A DNA stretch of 23,194 bases from Chara braunii (Eukaryota; Streptophyta; Charophyceae; Charales; Characeae): assembly GCA_003427395.1 (NCBI GenBank), contig BFEA01000120.1, positions 2,555,713 through 2,578,906 of the forward strand, in the 5' to 3' direction. A program made the position numbers and the translations under genes. Under the pieces are notes generated by a model. The model ran no database searches and was not told where the DNA came from. It worked only from the letters and a program-made list of their open reading frames with translations. Positions 9,951 to 19,112 of the stretch are shown here, in pieces. Each line of letters begins with the position of its first letter. Position 1 is the first letter of the stretch.

Positions 9951-9997
9951 GAGATACCTGGCCTTATCATACGCAAACGTCTTCTATGCAGCTCATA

Positions 9998-10016
9998 GCT
10001 CAAACCCACTGAGTTG
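9998..10016 (-). mobile_element. A-box-like fragment of a SINE
   Basis: On the minus strand CAACTCAGTGGGTTTGAGC closely resembles the tRNA A box (TAGCTCAGTGGGTTAGAGC type). I find no convincing B box at the right distance. It lies just downstream (minus sense) of the clearer SINE head at 10067-10120, so it may be a second, truncated head. Confidence 0.35.
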
Positions 10017-10059
10017 CAGGGTTTGGATCTATGTACAATGTACATGTGATCATCCTGAC

Positions 10060-10125
10060 CCCATCAAACTCGAACCCTGAACCTTTCCTATATTGCCTGT
10101 AGCTCAAACCTATTGAGCTATGGTG
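10060..10125 (-). mobile_element. tRNA-derived SINE head
   Basis: On the minus strand TAGCTCAATAGGTTTGAGC (10120-10102) is a good A box and GGGTTCGAGTT (10077-10067) is a good B box, with normal tRNA-type spacing. The same arrangement, including ATAGGA.AGGTT between the boxes, is found at 14722-14775 on the plus strand, so both belong to one SINE family. No acceptor-stem pairing was found that would make it a tRNA gene. Confidence 0.6.
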
Positions 10126-10129
10126 GATG

Positions 10130-12627
10130 TGTTGTACTTAACTCACGCACGAGGGTTGCCAACCTAGCACTGACTAATCGTACGCGGGGAAGGCTGAGGG
10201 CCAACACAATTGAACCCACAACCTCCCCATTGCAAAAATTTAGTTGAAAATTACACGAGCATGACAACCACATCCAGGGTCAGTCAACCATTCCTTAGAA
10301 AAGCGGTCTGTAGGAATCCCTCTCCCCCCCCAGAAACAAACTTGGTTGGGCATGTTGTCATAATGAACAACCTTACAAGGGTATTTGTTCGTATATGGGA
10401 TGTTTGTGGTCGACCGGACGGTACATTGGAATAACAAATGTATCGAGCAAGAGAAATCTATAGCGTGCGTGCACCGGCGCGACGCGAAGAGAAAGATAGG
10501 GCGTGTGAAAATATTACACACCCATCGACCAAGGAGGTCGAGCGGTCAATTGACCAAAATAAAATAAAGTCGATCTAGGAGATTAGTGTCTCGAGGTCTA
10601 ACACATATACGAGTCAGGTTCATGTGTTCTACCGGGGCTATACGTATGCTACAACCATCGAGAAATGGCCTTTGCTAGCTCATCTCTAGCAAAACATGTA
10701 AAAGTTGCCTCATATGCGTTAATACGTCAGCAGGGGTACACCTACCTAAGGATGGTGACTACTCCTTGGGCACATGTGAGTTGTACCTCACGGGACCCTA
10801 TCATACCGCAAGGAGTCGGGACAGGTATAGTTGGTGCACTCGACCGAAGTGGTACAGTTAGAATGCTCCTCGGCATACTCACACATAACACGACTGTGAA
10901 GCTCCCTAACTTTCCTACACGTTAAGGGTCGTTGTGCTCGACAGAAAACGTCATTGCTGGGGACATCGGCTACCTATTGAGGTCCTCAAGGAACAAGCTC
11001 GGGTATATCTACGTTAGGAGTCTGGGCAAAACAATAATTTTGAAGGATGCGGGGTGTTTCTTTAGATCATGATCAATAGAAACTTCATAAGGGAGGTATG
11101 TACATAGGATAGGGCTCCTTTGTGATTATTTTTTGTCCAATTACTTTTAACAGTTTTGTTAATATCGTGTTTATTATCTTGTTTTATTTCATAATTATTG
11201 GTAGTATTGTTATTTTCAACTTTCTGAGGTGTAGAGGGAACGAGTGTAGAATTGTTAAGCTTACATACCTTCAACATGCTCGTATGTAGACTTTGTTTAT
11301 CATCCCTGATAACGTAATCTGAAATCTGACGACTGTCCTCTATCATAAGCATGAGAAACATTATATTTCCTGGTAACTATGATCATATCTCCTCTTTGTG
11401 ATTTTGATCTGTTTCGATAACAGTAGCATTACAATGACTTCCAACAAGTTGAGAATTGGTAAGGGTAGATGTATAATTGTCCTTGCTCCCTATCTTGTCT
11501 TTGAAATACACCTCCTCCACAATAAGGGATGTTTTTGTTACGATAAAGGAAAAATAATGCAAATCATTGTTTTCTATTCAAATTTCAATGATATCAGTAA
11601 GTCCACAACAGACCTCATGTGTCGTTCTAAACAAATAAGGTTAACTATTTGGTTATTTATTGAATGCTTAGCTATTAGGATGCACATTCAATGTTTAACT
11701 ATTATAAGATATGATTTTTAATTTAGATCGAATAACAACCTATAAGGCTATATGATACTCGCGGATATAGTTTATATTATTTAACATTGTGAATCATATT
11801 ATTTGCGTCTGCCAAATTCTAACAGTACAAATTAATAAAATTATCATGAAACTATATTTATTTTGAATATTGTTTACGACTATTATTATGAGAGGTAGTA
11901 CCTGCTATAATACCTTGTGGAAAACGGTTGTCACTATCAGGAAATATACATCAAGGACATACTGTAGGTGTCTCGTTTTTATATATCAAGGTGAGCTTAA
12001 CACTTTTCAATATTAACAAATTTTATTTATATCTTTATTGAATATCCTTTTATATTCTAAATCGATACACATAAAGACCATAACCTAGTGAACGTCATAT
12101 TGGAAAGAGACTTAAGTTTTAGCAAAAGGGTCTCAAAGGATATACTTTCAGTAAATTTAATTTCACGAAATTTAGGCGGGATGATAATAAATTATGATTG
12201 TAGTGGATAACATGACGAGTGAACAGAGATGGCGCAATATACCGCATACTTTGCACCTCTACCACGTGGACAAGTTTATAATACCTAGCCCAATAGTTCA
12301 AAAACAAAAGAATGTCATCGAAAAAAACGGACCTTATTTTCATATAGTATACCAACCTATTAACAACAACTACCTACAATTTTATGAACAAAAGTTATCA
12401 AAGAAAACAAAGAGGTATCATTTTTTCTTCTGATTTCATTATTTATAACGACTCAAGTTGTCCTTAAACACCGTTGATTGCATTGCGTTTATCATATAGG
12501 TAGTCTCCACAGAGAGGTGATAGCTCATTATTCTAAGAATCGTCTCCTCTAGAACACCCATCCAACTGTTGTTTTAAAAGGGAAAAGAAAAAAATTATCC
12601 GCTAAGAAATACGAATTTGGGTCATGC
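10130..12627. other. Unassigned, increasingly AT-rich stretch
   Basis: No gene is recognisable. A cluster of small palindromes lies at 10499-10555, including the perfect GGTCAATTGACC at 10544-10555. From about 11050 to 12620 the sequence is clearly more AT-rich than its surroundings, and open frames there are short and of AT-driven composition. An 86-codon frame at 10665-10925 has no recognisable family. Confidence 0.3.
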
Positions 12628-13125
12628 AAGGGATTACGTGTCTTCCATCATTCCTAAGAGCAGCAACTATTGGGCATTTTAGCCAAATACATTTTAAGTC
12701 TTCAGCCAAGTATCATGTATGCCACCTCTCATACAAGGGTGTGAAGTTCATTTTTTAGCTTGATGAAAGGCCCTAGCCGCTTTAGGAATCCCCATGAGCA
12801 TTAAACCACTTGTACATCTAAGCCTAGAGGACTCGCGTTTCATGCCTAGCATTATTGAACTGCCAATGGTGCACGCACGAGGTTTTGTGCCTTCCATAAT
12901 TTGCAAACACAACAACTAGTGGGTATTTTAGCCAAATATGTTTCAACTCTTCAACTGAGTATCTTGTATGACACCTCTCATATGAGGGTGTAACGGTTCT
13001 TTTTTTAGCTTGATGAAAGACCTGGTCCGCTTTAATGATCGTCGTAAGCATAAAACCACCAGTACATCTGAACCTGGAGGACTTGCACTTCATACTTAGC
13101 CTTGCTGAACTGCCAGTGGTGCACT
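12628..13125 (+). repeat. 249-bp tandem repeat, two diverged copies
   Basis: Two adjacent units share landmarks at a constant offset of about 249 bp: CTA.TGGG.ATTTTAGCCAAATA (12667 and 12916), CACCTCTCATA..AGGGTGT, TTTTTTAGCTTGATGAAAG, TGTACATCT or AGTACATCT, and a common end AACTGCCA.TGGTGCAC. The copies differ by many substitutions. No coding function is seen; a minus-strand open frame inside the second unit looks fortuitous. Confidence 0.88.
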
Positions 13126-13284
13126 TTTTTCATTATTGGTTGGTGCAGTCATCCGTTGTGGGCCAGTAGCCAGAGTCTTCAAAATTTTAGGAATGCGTTA
13201 TTCGGTTTCTTAAGTTGTCTGTGTTAGGGACTGACAATCCAAACCATTAGTACTTTGCTCATACATCCGCTATACATCTGCCAT

Positions 13285-14046
13285 CAAGGTTACCTAACCG
13301 AACGTTCGGGGGCCCCCGGGCTGGCCCCCGAACGTTCGGGCGTTCGGGGTCCCGTTCGGGGGGCGAACACCTCCAGGTTCGGCCCCCGCCAAAAACCAAT
13401 TCGGGGCTGAAAAATAAGTATTTTTTTTTGAATTTTTTTTTTAAGTTCTCTATGATTTAACCTACATGCTTATAAATTTTGAAGTCATTATGCTAATCCA
13501 AAAAAACATAACAAATCGTCAACGATGGGGGTCTCAAAACGTGCTCGCCCACTCACTATTTTATTTTTTTTCACTTTTAACTTTTTATTTTCACTTTATT
13601 TCGGGGCCTAAGCGATTTTATTATTTTTTGAAACTTTTTTAATGAGTTATTGATTATGTAAAATACATATCTGTAAATTTTCAGGGCATTTGTCAATGCC
13701 AAACAATAATTAAAAATCGGCAAAGATAGCGGTGTCGAAAAGGTGCTGGCACACTCACTCATTTTAATTCTCTTTTTACTTTTCTTATTTTTATCATAGT
13801 GTTTATTTTCTGTATTTGATTTTTAATTCAAATTTTGTAAAGAATTTGGATTTAGTGCCCAAACAATGTTGTTTAGTTAATTTTTTTCCATAACTTTTTT
13901 TTTTTTCAAAATTGTTTGATTTTTTTTTTTTTTTTTTTTTTTTGGTCCGCGTTCGGCCCGAACAGCCGAACGCCTTCCGAAGGGGTCCCGTACGTTCGGG
14001 CGTTTGGGTTCGGCCATTCGGCCCGTCCCGAACGCCGGCAACCCTG
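13285..14046. mobile_element. Non-autonomous hAT-like DNA transposon
   Basis: The left end begins CAAGGTTACC and the right end, read on the minus strand, begins CAGGGTTGCC: terminal inverted repeats matching 8 of 10, of the CAGGGTTGCC type seen in many hAT elements. The flanking octamers are TCTGCCAT (13277-13284) and TCCGCCAT (14047-14054), a near-perfect 8-bp target-site duplication, the length typical of hAT. Both ends carry GC-rich subterminal arrays of CCGAAC/GTTCGG (about 13300-13390 and 13945-14035). The AT-rich core has two to three degenerate copies of a roughly 200-bp unit (about 13403-13600, 13604-13795 and a partial one after). No transposase is encoded, so it would need one in trans. 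Confidence 0.85.
13403..13860 (+). repeat. Internal direct repeats in the hAT-like element
   Basis: Two units begin TTCGGGGC (about 13403 and 13604) and share, in order, a TTTTTTGAA run, TATGATTTAAC or TTATGTAAAATAC-like sequence, TAAATTTT.A, AAAATCG.CAA.GAT-like sequence, GT.TC.AAA..GTGCT.GC and CACTCACT. A third, partial unit near 13810-13860 keeps only the stretch corresponding to TAAATTTT...CAAACAAT. Only the first two are clear. Confidence 0.6.
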
Positions 14047-14400
14047 TCCGCCATGATAAAAAATAGAGTCGTGACGTTTCGCTTGAATGAATTTGGACCA
14101 GAGTCACCAGGCTCGTTCGACCCAACGCATTGCGGACTGGTTGAAGTCATAGAAAAAATGTGGGCTTAAGGAATCAGCAATTGCAACAAGATAAATTCTG
14201 CCAAAAATTCCAGGAAATTTGATAGACACTAAGTGACCAACCTTTCTCCATTTCTCATAGATCTCACCGAGATATGCATACTAAGTCTTAAGAGCTTATA
14301 GGTAAACTTCACAATATGATAACACTGATTTTTATTTCTATTAGGCTTACATAGCTAGATCCAGTACCCTTCTCTATGATAAAAAAACAATAGCGAGTGA
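14047..14400. other. Unassigned flank of the hAT-like element
   Basis: Nothing is recognisable apart from the right-hand target-site copy at 14047-14054. Confidence 0.35.
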
Positions 14401-14403
14401 CTA

Positions 14404-14660
14404 TTAGCTTACTGGGTAGAGCATAGGTTGAAAATGGGCACTGTGGTTCGAGGTTGTGGGTTTAAGACTTTGCAGCTTGTGCATGGACACTGGTGGGCAT
14501 TAACCTACGCATGACCATTGGCACACCCCCTTTGGGTTAGCGCACAGTAAGGACTTTAGACATTGCCTGCACCACGAAAGGGGTTCAGTCCACGATTGTT
14601 GTTTAGTGGGGTTCAGGCTATAAGAGGTCAGCCTGATGTTCTTGGTCCATGTTTTTTTTT
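14404..14660 (+). mobile_element. tRNA-derived SINE
   Basis: TTAGCTTACTGGGTAGAGC at 14405-14422 (approximate) is a good A box and GGGTTTAAGAC at 14458-14468 a degenerate B box. The body runs without open frames to a T-run at about 14650-14658, which could be a Pol III terminator or a T-ended SINE tail as in plant Au-type SINEs. The target-site duplication was not identified, so both ends are approximate. A functional tRNA is unlikely because no acceptor stem is present. Confidence 0.55.
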
Positions 14661-14719
14661 ATGATTGTTCACACACTTGTCTCCCAGTCTAGTACAATGC
14701 ACGAACAAACTAGTTGCCA

Positions 14720-14820
14720 TTTTAGCTCAATCGGTTTGAGCCAGAGATGTATAGGAGAGGTTAAGGGTTAAAATTTAATCACTCCAGGCGGATCATATCT
14801 GCACAAAGGTAGTTGGGATG
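14720..14820 (+). mobile_element. tRNA-derived SINE head, second unit
   Basis: TTAGCTCAATCGGTTTGAGC (14722-14741) is an A box and GGGTTAAAATT (14765-14775) a worn B box. The unit is related to the minus-strand head at 10060-10125, with the same A box and the ATAGGA.AGGTT linker. It lies about 60 bp after the end of the previous SINE; whether the two form one dimeric element or two insertions cannot be decided here. Confidence 0.55.
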
Positions 14821-14995
14821 TACGCAGGGATATTGTGGTGAGTCTGATCACATGAGTTGGTTATGTTAAGGCCTTGCTTTGGGGGTGCAGGCTGCGGGTC
14901 GAATGATAGTGGGGTTCCATCAGTGGGGGGATTAAGTAAGAGAGTCTCGATGAAGGTCTTCCTTGGGGGATAAAGCATAATAGGCCTAGTAAACT

Positions 14996-15189
14996 ACCAT
15001 TTCGTCAAAATGGACATCTTTTATTTTTTGAACGAAATTGAAACTGAGTTTTTTGGCGAAAACTCGTCAAAATTTGTTGTTCCTGAACGCTGGACCCTCG
15101 GGAACAACAAATTTTGACGAGTTTTCGGCCAAAAAACTCAATTTCAATTTCGTTCAAAAAATAAAAGATGTCCATTTTGAGGAAATGGT
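14996..15189. repeat. Long near-perfect palindrome (fold-back element)
   Basis: The arms 15005-15083 and 15101-15180 are reverse complements over about 79 bp with one mismatch and one 1-base indel, separated by a 17-base spacer (15084-15100). Pairing extends outward through ACCATTTC/GAAATGGT with one further mismatch, and more loosely beyond. A transcript would form a long, nearly perfect hairpin. It may be a fold-back transposon or MITE, an inverted duplication, or a young small-RNA hairpin locus. No target-site duplication was identified. Confidence 0.92.
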
Positions 15190-15525
15190 TGTTAGTAGAT
15201 GTTGGAGGTAAGAGGAACGGTTGGTGCCTTAGTAGGTACCAATGACTGAGATTATTGCTGTTGTACATAAGGACTTTTGAGAAGATCTTGCAGAAAGGGC
15301 TACCTTAGGGATAAATAATGGTGGGATAGCCTGCTTCCCAAGTCAACAAATATACTAGAGCATGCCTAGTTGATGTTGGCGGTAAGAGGAACGGATAGTG
15401 GCTTCCCGGTAGTACATACTGATGATGGAACTGGGCTGCTTTGGTTGATGACAACTTACAATATAACGGCTGGAAGGTCTAGTTGATGACCGAGGTAAGG
15501 GGACGAATGGTAGTTGTAGACAATG
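15190..15525 (+). repeat. Dispersed motif, three copies
   Basis: A motif of about 35 bases recurs at roughly 15192, 15366 and 15480: TAG..GATG followed by GGTAAG.GGAACGG or GGTAAGGGGACGAATGG and then TGGT/TAGTGG. Copies 1 and 2 share the 15-base GGTAAGAGGAACGG. core. Spacing is irregular (about 174 and 114), so it is not a simple tandem array. It may be the remains of a low-complexity coding repeat. Confidence 0.55.
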
Positions 15526-15939
15526 GCTAGGGTACCTACAAATAGCTTACTACCAACAACAATCAGAATAAGAATAGTACAACCATAACAACATGACCAG
15601 AGAGAGGTCTACGGGGATGCCTATAGGTAGAGGGGTGGATGATGGTCGTACATCTACTGATAATAGGCTAGAACCTCTAGGTTGCAATTACAATAGCAGT
15701 GGTACATATAATAACCAATATAAGAAGGCAGAAGCAGAACAACAAAGCAAAATGGTTGAGGAGACAAAAATGGGTCCACCTATGGGACTTGTAGAAGAAT
15801 GTCTACATCTGACGCTTCCGTACGAAAGGGCTCGTCCGACCACACTTCAATTAGGGTTGAGCTGGGTAGGTCTTGTTGAGCCTTGGTGCCTACAACCGTT
15901 GTCCGGTCATGTCACCCCAATCGAGATGATAGGAGGGTG

Positions 15940-16190
15940 ACAATCCTGAGTGGTGTTTCACCAAGGTAGGATTGTGGGAGTAGGGGTGCGATAGGGTAAA
16001 ATAACAAGACTGAAAGGTCGGGAGGTAGCCTCACAAGGAGTAGGGACCACTATAGACCATTTGGATAACCAAATGGGCGACTATCGAAGGTGACTGTCAC
16101 ATGGGTAGCACCCAAGCCCTAAAACAACCTTGGGTGCCGCCTTTGGTGAGAGTTAATTTGCCAAAGGTATGCCGCTTCTGGCAAATTTGC
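15940..16190. other. Cluster of five short hairpins
   Basis: Five stem-loops follow one another: ACAATCCT/AGGATTGT (15940-15975) with an inner GGTG/CACC; CCATTTGG ATAA CCAAATGG (16057-16076); GTGAC/GTCAC (about 16090-16100); CACCCAAG/CTTGGGTG (16109-16136); AATTTGCCA/TGGCAAATT (16155-16187). They follow a 115-codon open frame (15593-15940) that has no recognisable family. A structured RNA or transposon end is possible; no named family fits. Confidence 0.5.
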
Positions 16191-16534
16191 GACATGTAGC
16201 AGGGGCCCTCTTTCGACTGTAATACGGAGGGTTGCCTTTGGAGCTTAGACTAGATTAGGCTAGACTAGGGTGTAGCTTCACACGGCCTCGAATGACTGGT
16301 TCCCATGGTACCGGTAACTTTCCGATTTGGGTGTCAATTTGGGAGTCCCGCCTGGCTCTCATGGTACCTTTTTGTGGAACTCTGGTTGCTCTGCTTGGTT
16401 TCTCCGTGTCTTTGTTTTGTCTGTGTTTGCTATTAATAGTCGTCGACGACACTTCGTAATCATCTTCGTTGTTGACTTGACCCCTGACGATTCTGGGTCT
16501 GGCGACCGGATGAAACTATAGTAGGGTCTTCGCC

Positions 16535-17201
16535 AGCACTCGACCGGTTCTTCATGCATACGGGCACGACGTCCGCTTTCGGTTCGAGCCTATTGGCTTT
16601 GTTATCATTGTTCATATATTGAAGCCTTGGTCGCGTTTTGGGAGAATCCATGTGTCGATGCTTGACTATTGGTGTGCTGATTCTCTCTTTCTCTCCTATG
16701 GTATTCATGTTATTATGTCATCTGTTGCATTGTCATTTATGTTAGCTTGGTCATATTTGACTCTTTCAGGTATGGATTGATACTGTCTCTTATACACATC
16801 TAGATGTGTATAAGAGACAGCTCCTATGGTATTTTTGTTATTATGTCATCTGTTGCATTGTCATTTATGTTAGCTTGGTCATATTTGACTCTTTCAGGTA
16901 TGGATTGATAACCATCATTTTTTCGCGGTGGAGCACTCGACCGGTTCTTCATGCATACGGGCATGACGTCCGCTTTCGGTTCGAGTCTATTGGCTTTGTT
17001 ATCATTGTTCATCTATTGAAGCCTTGGTCGCGTTTCGGGAGAATCCATATGTCGATGCTTGACTATTGGTGTGCTGATTCTCTCTTTCTCTCCTATGGTA
17101 TTCATGTTATTATGTCATCTGTTGCATTGTCATTTATGTTAGCTTGGTCATATTTGACTCTTTCAGGTATGGATTGATAACCATCATTTTTTCGACGGTG
17201 G
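16535..17201 (+). repeat. 269-bp tandem duplication upstream of the zinc-knuckle ORF
   Basis: The block 16535-16782 recurs at 16932-17179 with only a handful of substitutions; each begins AGCACTCGACCGGTTCTTCA and ends GGTATGGATTGATA. A partial third copy (16821-16910, equal to 16693-16782) follows the adapter and is part of the artefact. Taking out 16783-16910 leaves two head-to-tail units of about 269 bp, each ending ACCATCATTTTTTCG.CGGTGG. The repeats stop about 200 bp before the start of the zinc-knuckle ORF. They could be promoter monomers of that element, like the tandem 5' units of some LINEs, but this is inference. Confidence 0.85.
16783..16820. other. Second Nextera/Tn5 junction adapter (artefact)
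   Basis: This is the same perfect 38-bp palindrome as at 7844-7881, made of the 19-bp mosaic end and its reverse complement. The 90 bp before it (16693-16782) are repeated just after it (16821-16910), with a small difference near GTATTCATG versus GTATTTTTG. Untrimmed mate-pair adapter, not genomic sequence. Confidence 0.98.
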
Positions 17202-17404
17202 AACCTCCGTAGCAATTAGACTAGCGGAGTGTGAGTCGTTGGGTTTGAGTCATTAATTGCCTTGCTGATTTATTTGGTTGTCACTGGCTTTCTATCTCTC
17301 TGGTTGATTGTGATTATTGGGTGTGATCGTTTGAATGTGATTCGTTTGACTGTGATTCGTCTGACTGTGACTCTCCATCTTTGATCTTTGATTGTTTTTT
17401 CTTG

Positions 17405-18055
17405 ATGGCTGCTCTTGTGCTTTCGCGTACCTGTTACACATGTGGGTCTCCTCATCATTATATGTGTGAGTGCCCACACCGTGGTTTTGCTCCTCGACCT
17501 CCGCCGACGGGTGCTAATGCTATACCTACGGGTCCATCTACTGCGGCGCCACCGGTTTTAGCTCTGTCTCCCCCAAGTTATGCGAATCCGGCTCCAGCTC
17601 CGGCTTCAGTGTATCCTAGCACACCAAATTACGCATCGAACTATCAAGGTCAGCCGAGGGGCGGGTTTTGGAAGACCAATCAGAAGAGGTTGGACAAATG
17701 CTATGCTTAAGTCATCGCCGACGAGGAACAGGCGGTTAAGAAGAAAGAAGAAGACGAGCGTAAGATGAAACTCAAGGAAGAGGAAGATCGGAAGAAAGAA
17801 TGGAAGGAGGAGCGGGAGAAGCTCGAAGCTGAGATGGTCGCTCGAATCGACAAACGAATGGAGCCGGTTTGTGGTACTAAGAATCGAACGGACGTTGTTG
17901 GTAGTGAGAAGGTGAATGAGGAACTGTTGCAGCTTTGTAAGGAAAACGAAGGCTTGCGTAAGCAATTGATTGGTGAAGGTGCTTTATGCAGTGAGGATAG
18001 GATTAGCAGTTTGCAACGGGAGTTGGCGGACTTGAAACGGCAGATGGTTGAATAA
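17405..18055 (+). pseudogene. Zinc-knuckle / coiled-coil ORF of an unidentified mobile element, one internal stop
   Basis: From ATG 17405 the frame gives 101 codons, a TAA at 17708-17710, then stays open in the same frame to TAA 18053-18055 (217 codons in all). The N terminus has a CCHC zinc knuckle, CYTCGSPHHYMCEC, with C10, C13, H18 and C23 in the exact C-x2-C-x4-H-x4-C spacing. A Pro/Ala/Ser/Tyr-rich linker (about 30-85) follows. After the stop comes a highly charged Lys/Glu stretch (about 108-145) and a Leu-heptad region (about 170-215), as expected for a coiled coil. The likely ancestral codon at the stop is CAA (Gln). This looks like an RNA-binding gag or ORF1-type protein, but the family is not recognised and no RT or integrase follows. 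It ends abruptly against the gypsy remnant. Confidence 0.7.
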
Positions 18056-18364
18056 CGATGTGGTGAATCGACCCGTTTTTCTTCGGTACTAGGACTACGG
18101 GGAATGGCCATGGTCCCGTGGCTGGTTCCATCCATCCGTTAGTTTCAAATTTTCGGTCCTTTGTAAGGCTGTCTTTCGCTCTGCCAGGGAATACCTGTAC
18201 GGTTTGCAGTGGATCGGAGGATGATTTCCAGTCTGAATCTCATGTTGAATGACTGACGATAGTCCGATATCCGTGTCCGTCATAATAATCGTTGCCTGAT
18301 ATTCTTTTAGAATTTCTGCGATGAGATGGTGAATTTTGTCGGGCACGTAATGTGGTACATGCAA
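18056..18364 (-). pseudogene. Gypsy pol, start of reverse transcriptase (broken)
   Basis: The minus strand encodes ILKEYQ...DTDIGLSSVIQHEI, then TGNHPPIHCKPYR and SLAERK, the well-known 'H.I.TG..PI...PYR.s..E' block that opens gypsy RT. A frameshift near 18105 moves the continuation to PWPFPVVLVPKKNGSI, the next conserved block (SPW.FPVVLV.KK.G). After GSI, at about 18070-18060, the homology ends and the expected R.C.DYR.LN block is absent. The catalytic motif YVDD would lie beyond the break. Confidence 0.85.
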
Positions 18365-19112
18365 CTCATAGAGTTGGCATAGGATTTGAATGGTAATTTG
18401 TTTTGTGTCGATCCCACCACTGTTCCCAGGTGGGGGCGCAAAAATAAATGAATTGTCCGATCACCAGGAGAACACCGTGGACATCATCTGGGCATCTTCC
18501 TCCCAGATCGCCACGTGTTCCTCCGGGGTTACCCCGTCGCAAACGTCCTGCCATCGTATGTTTTTTTCCGCGATCTTGATCCCGAGATTGTGGTATCCTG
18601 TGCTGGCACGCGCAAGGGATTCCAAAGCCTCGGCCTCGCCCCCTAGTCTTAGCAGTCTTATCTCTTTCCCCGAAGGCAACAGGGAATGGGGTAGCTCCGT
18701 AATATCGCAAAAGGCTTCCTTATCCCTGCAGCTCGCAAGCACTGGAGTGGTGCCCTCGTATAAGGTCCGAGGGGGTTCCAAAGAATCGGCCATCCGGGAA
18801 ATTTGCACAAGCGGTTCGCCCAAAATTAATGCGTGTGTTCTCTATATGTTTCCTTTCGTGAGTTTGAACGTTTTCGTGGTTGCTTGTTGAATTGGATAGC
18901 GGACGCGTTGCTGTACTAACTCATGAATTACTAACTCGTCTTCATCGCTATCATCAGTGTCACTCGAGGGGTTTGGCTCCTTTGTCTGGTGATCATTATG
19001 TTCCGCAATTTCCTTCCAAGCGATCATTTGAAGAGTTCCTTCGGAGGAGTTTTCTGGGTTACTTCCGCCACCGTTCTGAGAGTCAATCTCATCAACAGAA
19101 AAATTTTCCAGA
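18365..19112 (-). pseudogene. Gypsy pol spacer between protease and RT
   Basis: One minus-strand frame is open from about 19112 to the RT segment except for two stops, TAG at 18842-18844 and TGA at 18461-18463. It contains an acidic, Ser/Asp-rich run near the start (SSDTDDSDEDE) and no recognised domain. It is assigned to the element because it is in frame with the RT block and lies in the expected place. Both stops can be explained by single C-to-T (or G-to-A) changes, such as CAG to TAG and CGA or TGG to TGA. Confidence 0.65.

Noticed and set aside
12119-12433. Open frames on both strands in the AT-rich region
   Set aside because: Short, overlapping, AT-driven composition, no domain.
14405-14470. 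True tRNA genes at the A/B-box sites
   Set aside because: No acceptor stem or proper anticodon arm could be paired at any of these sites; SINE heads explain them better.
15593-15940. 115-codon frame as a gene
   Set aside because: No family recognised and the composition is ordinary for non-coding sequence. It is mentioned only as a neighbour of the hairpin cluster.
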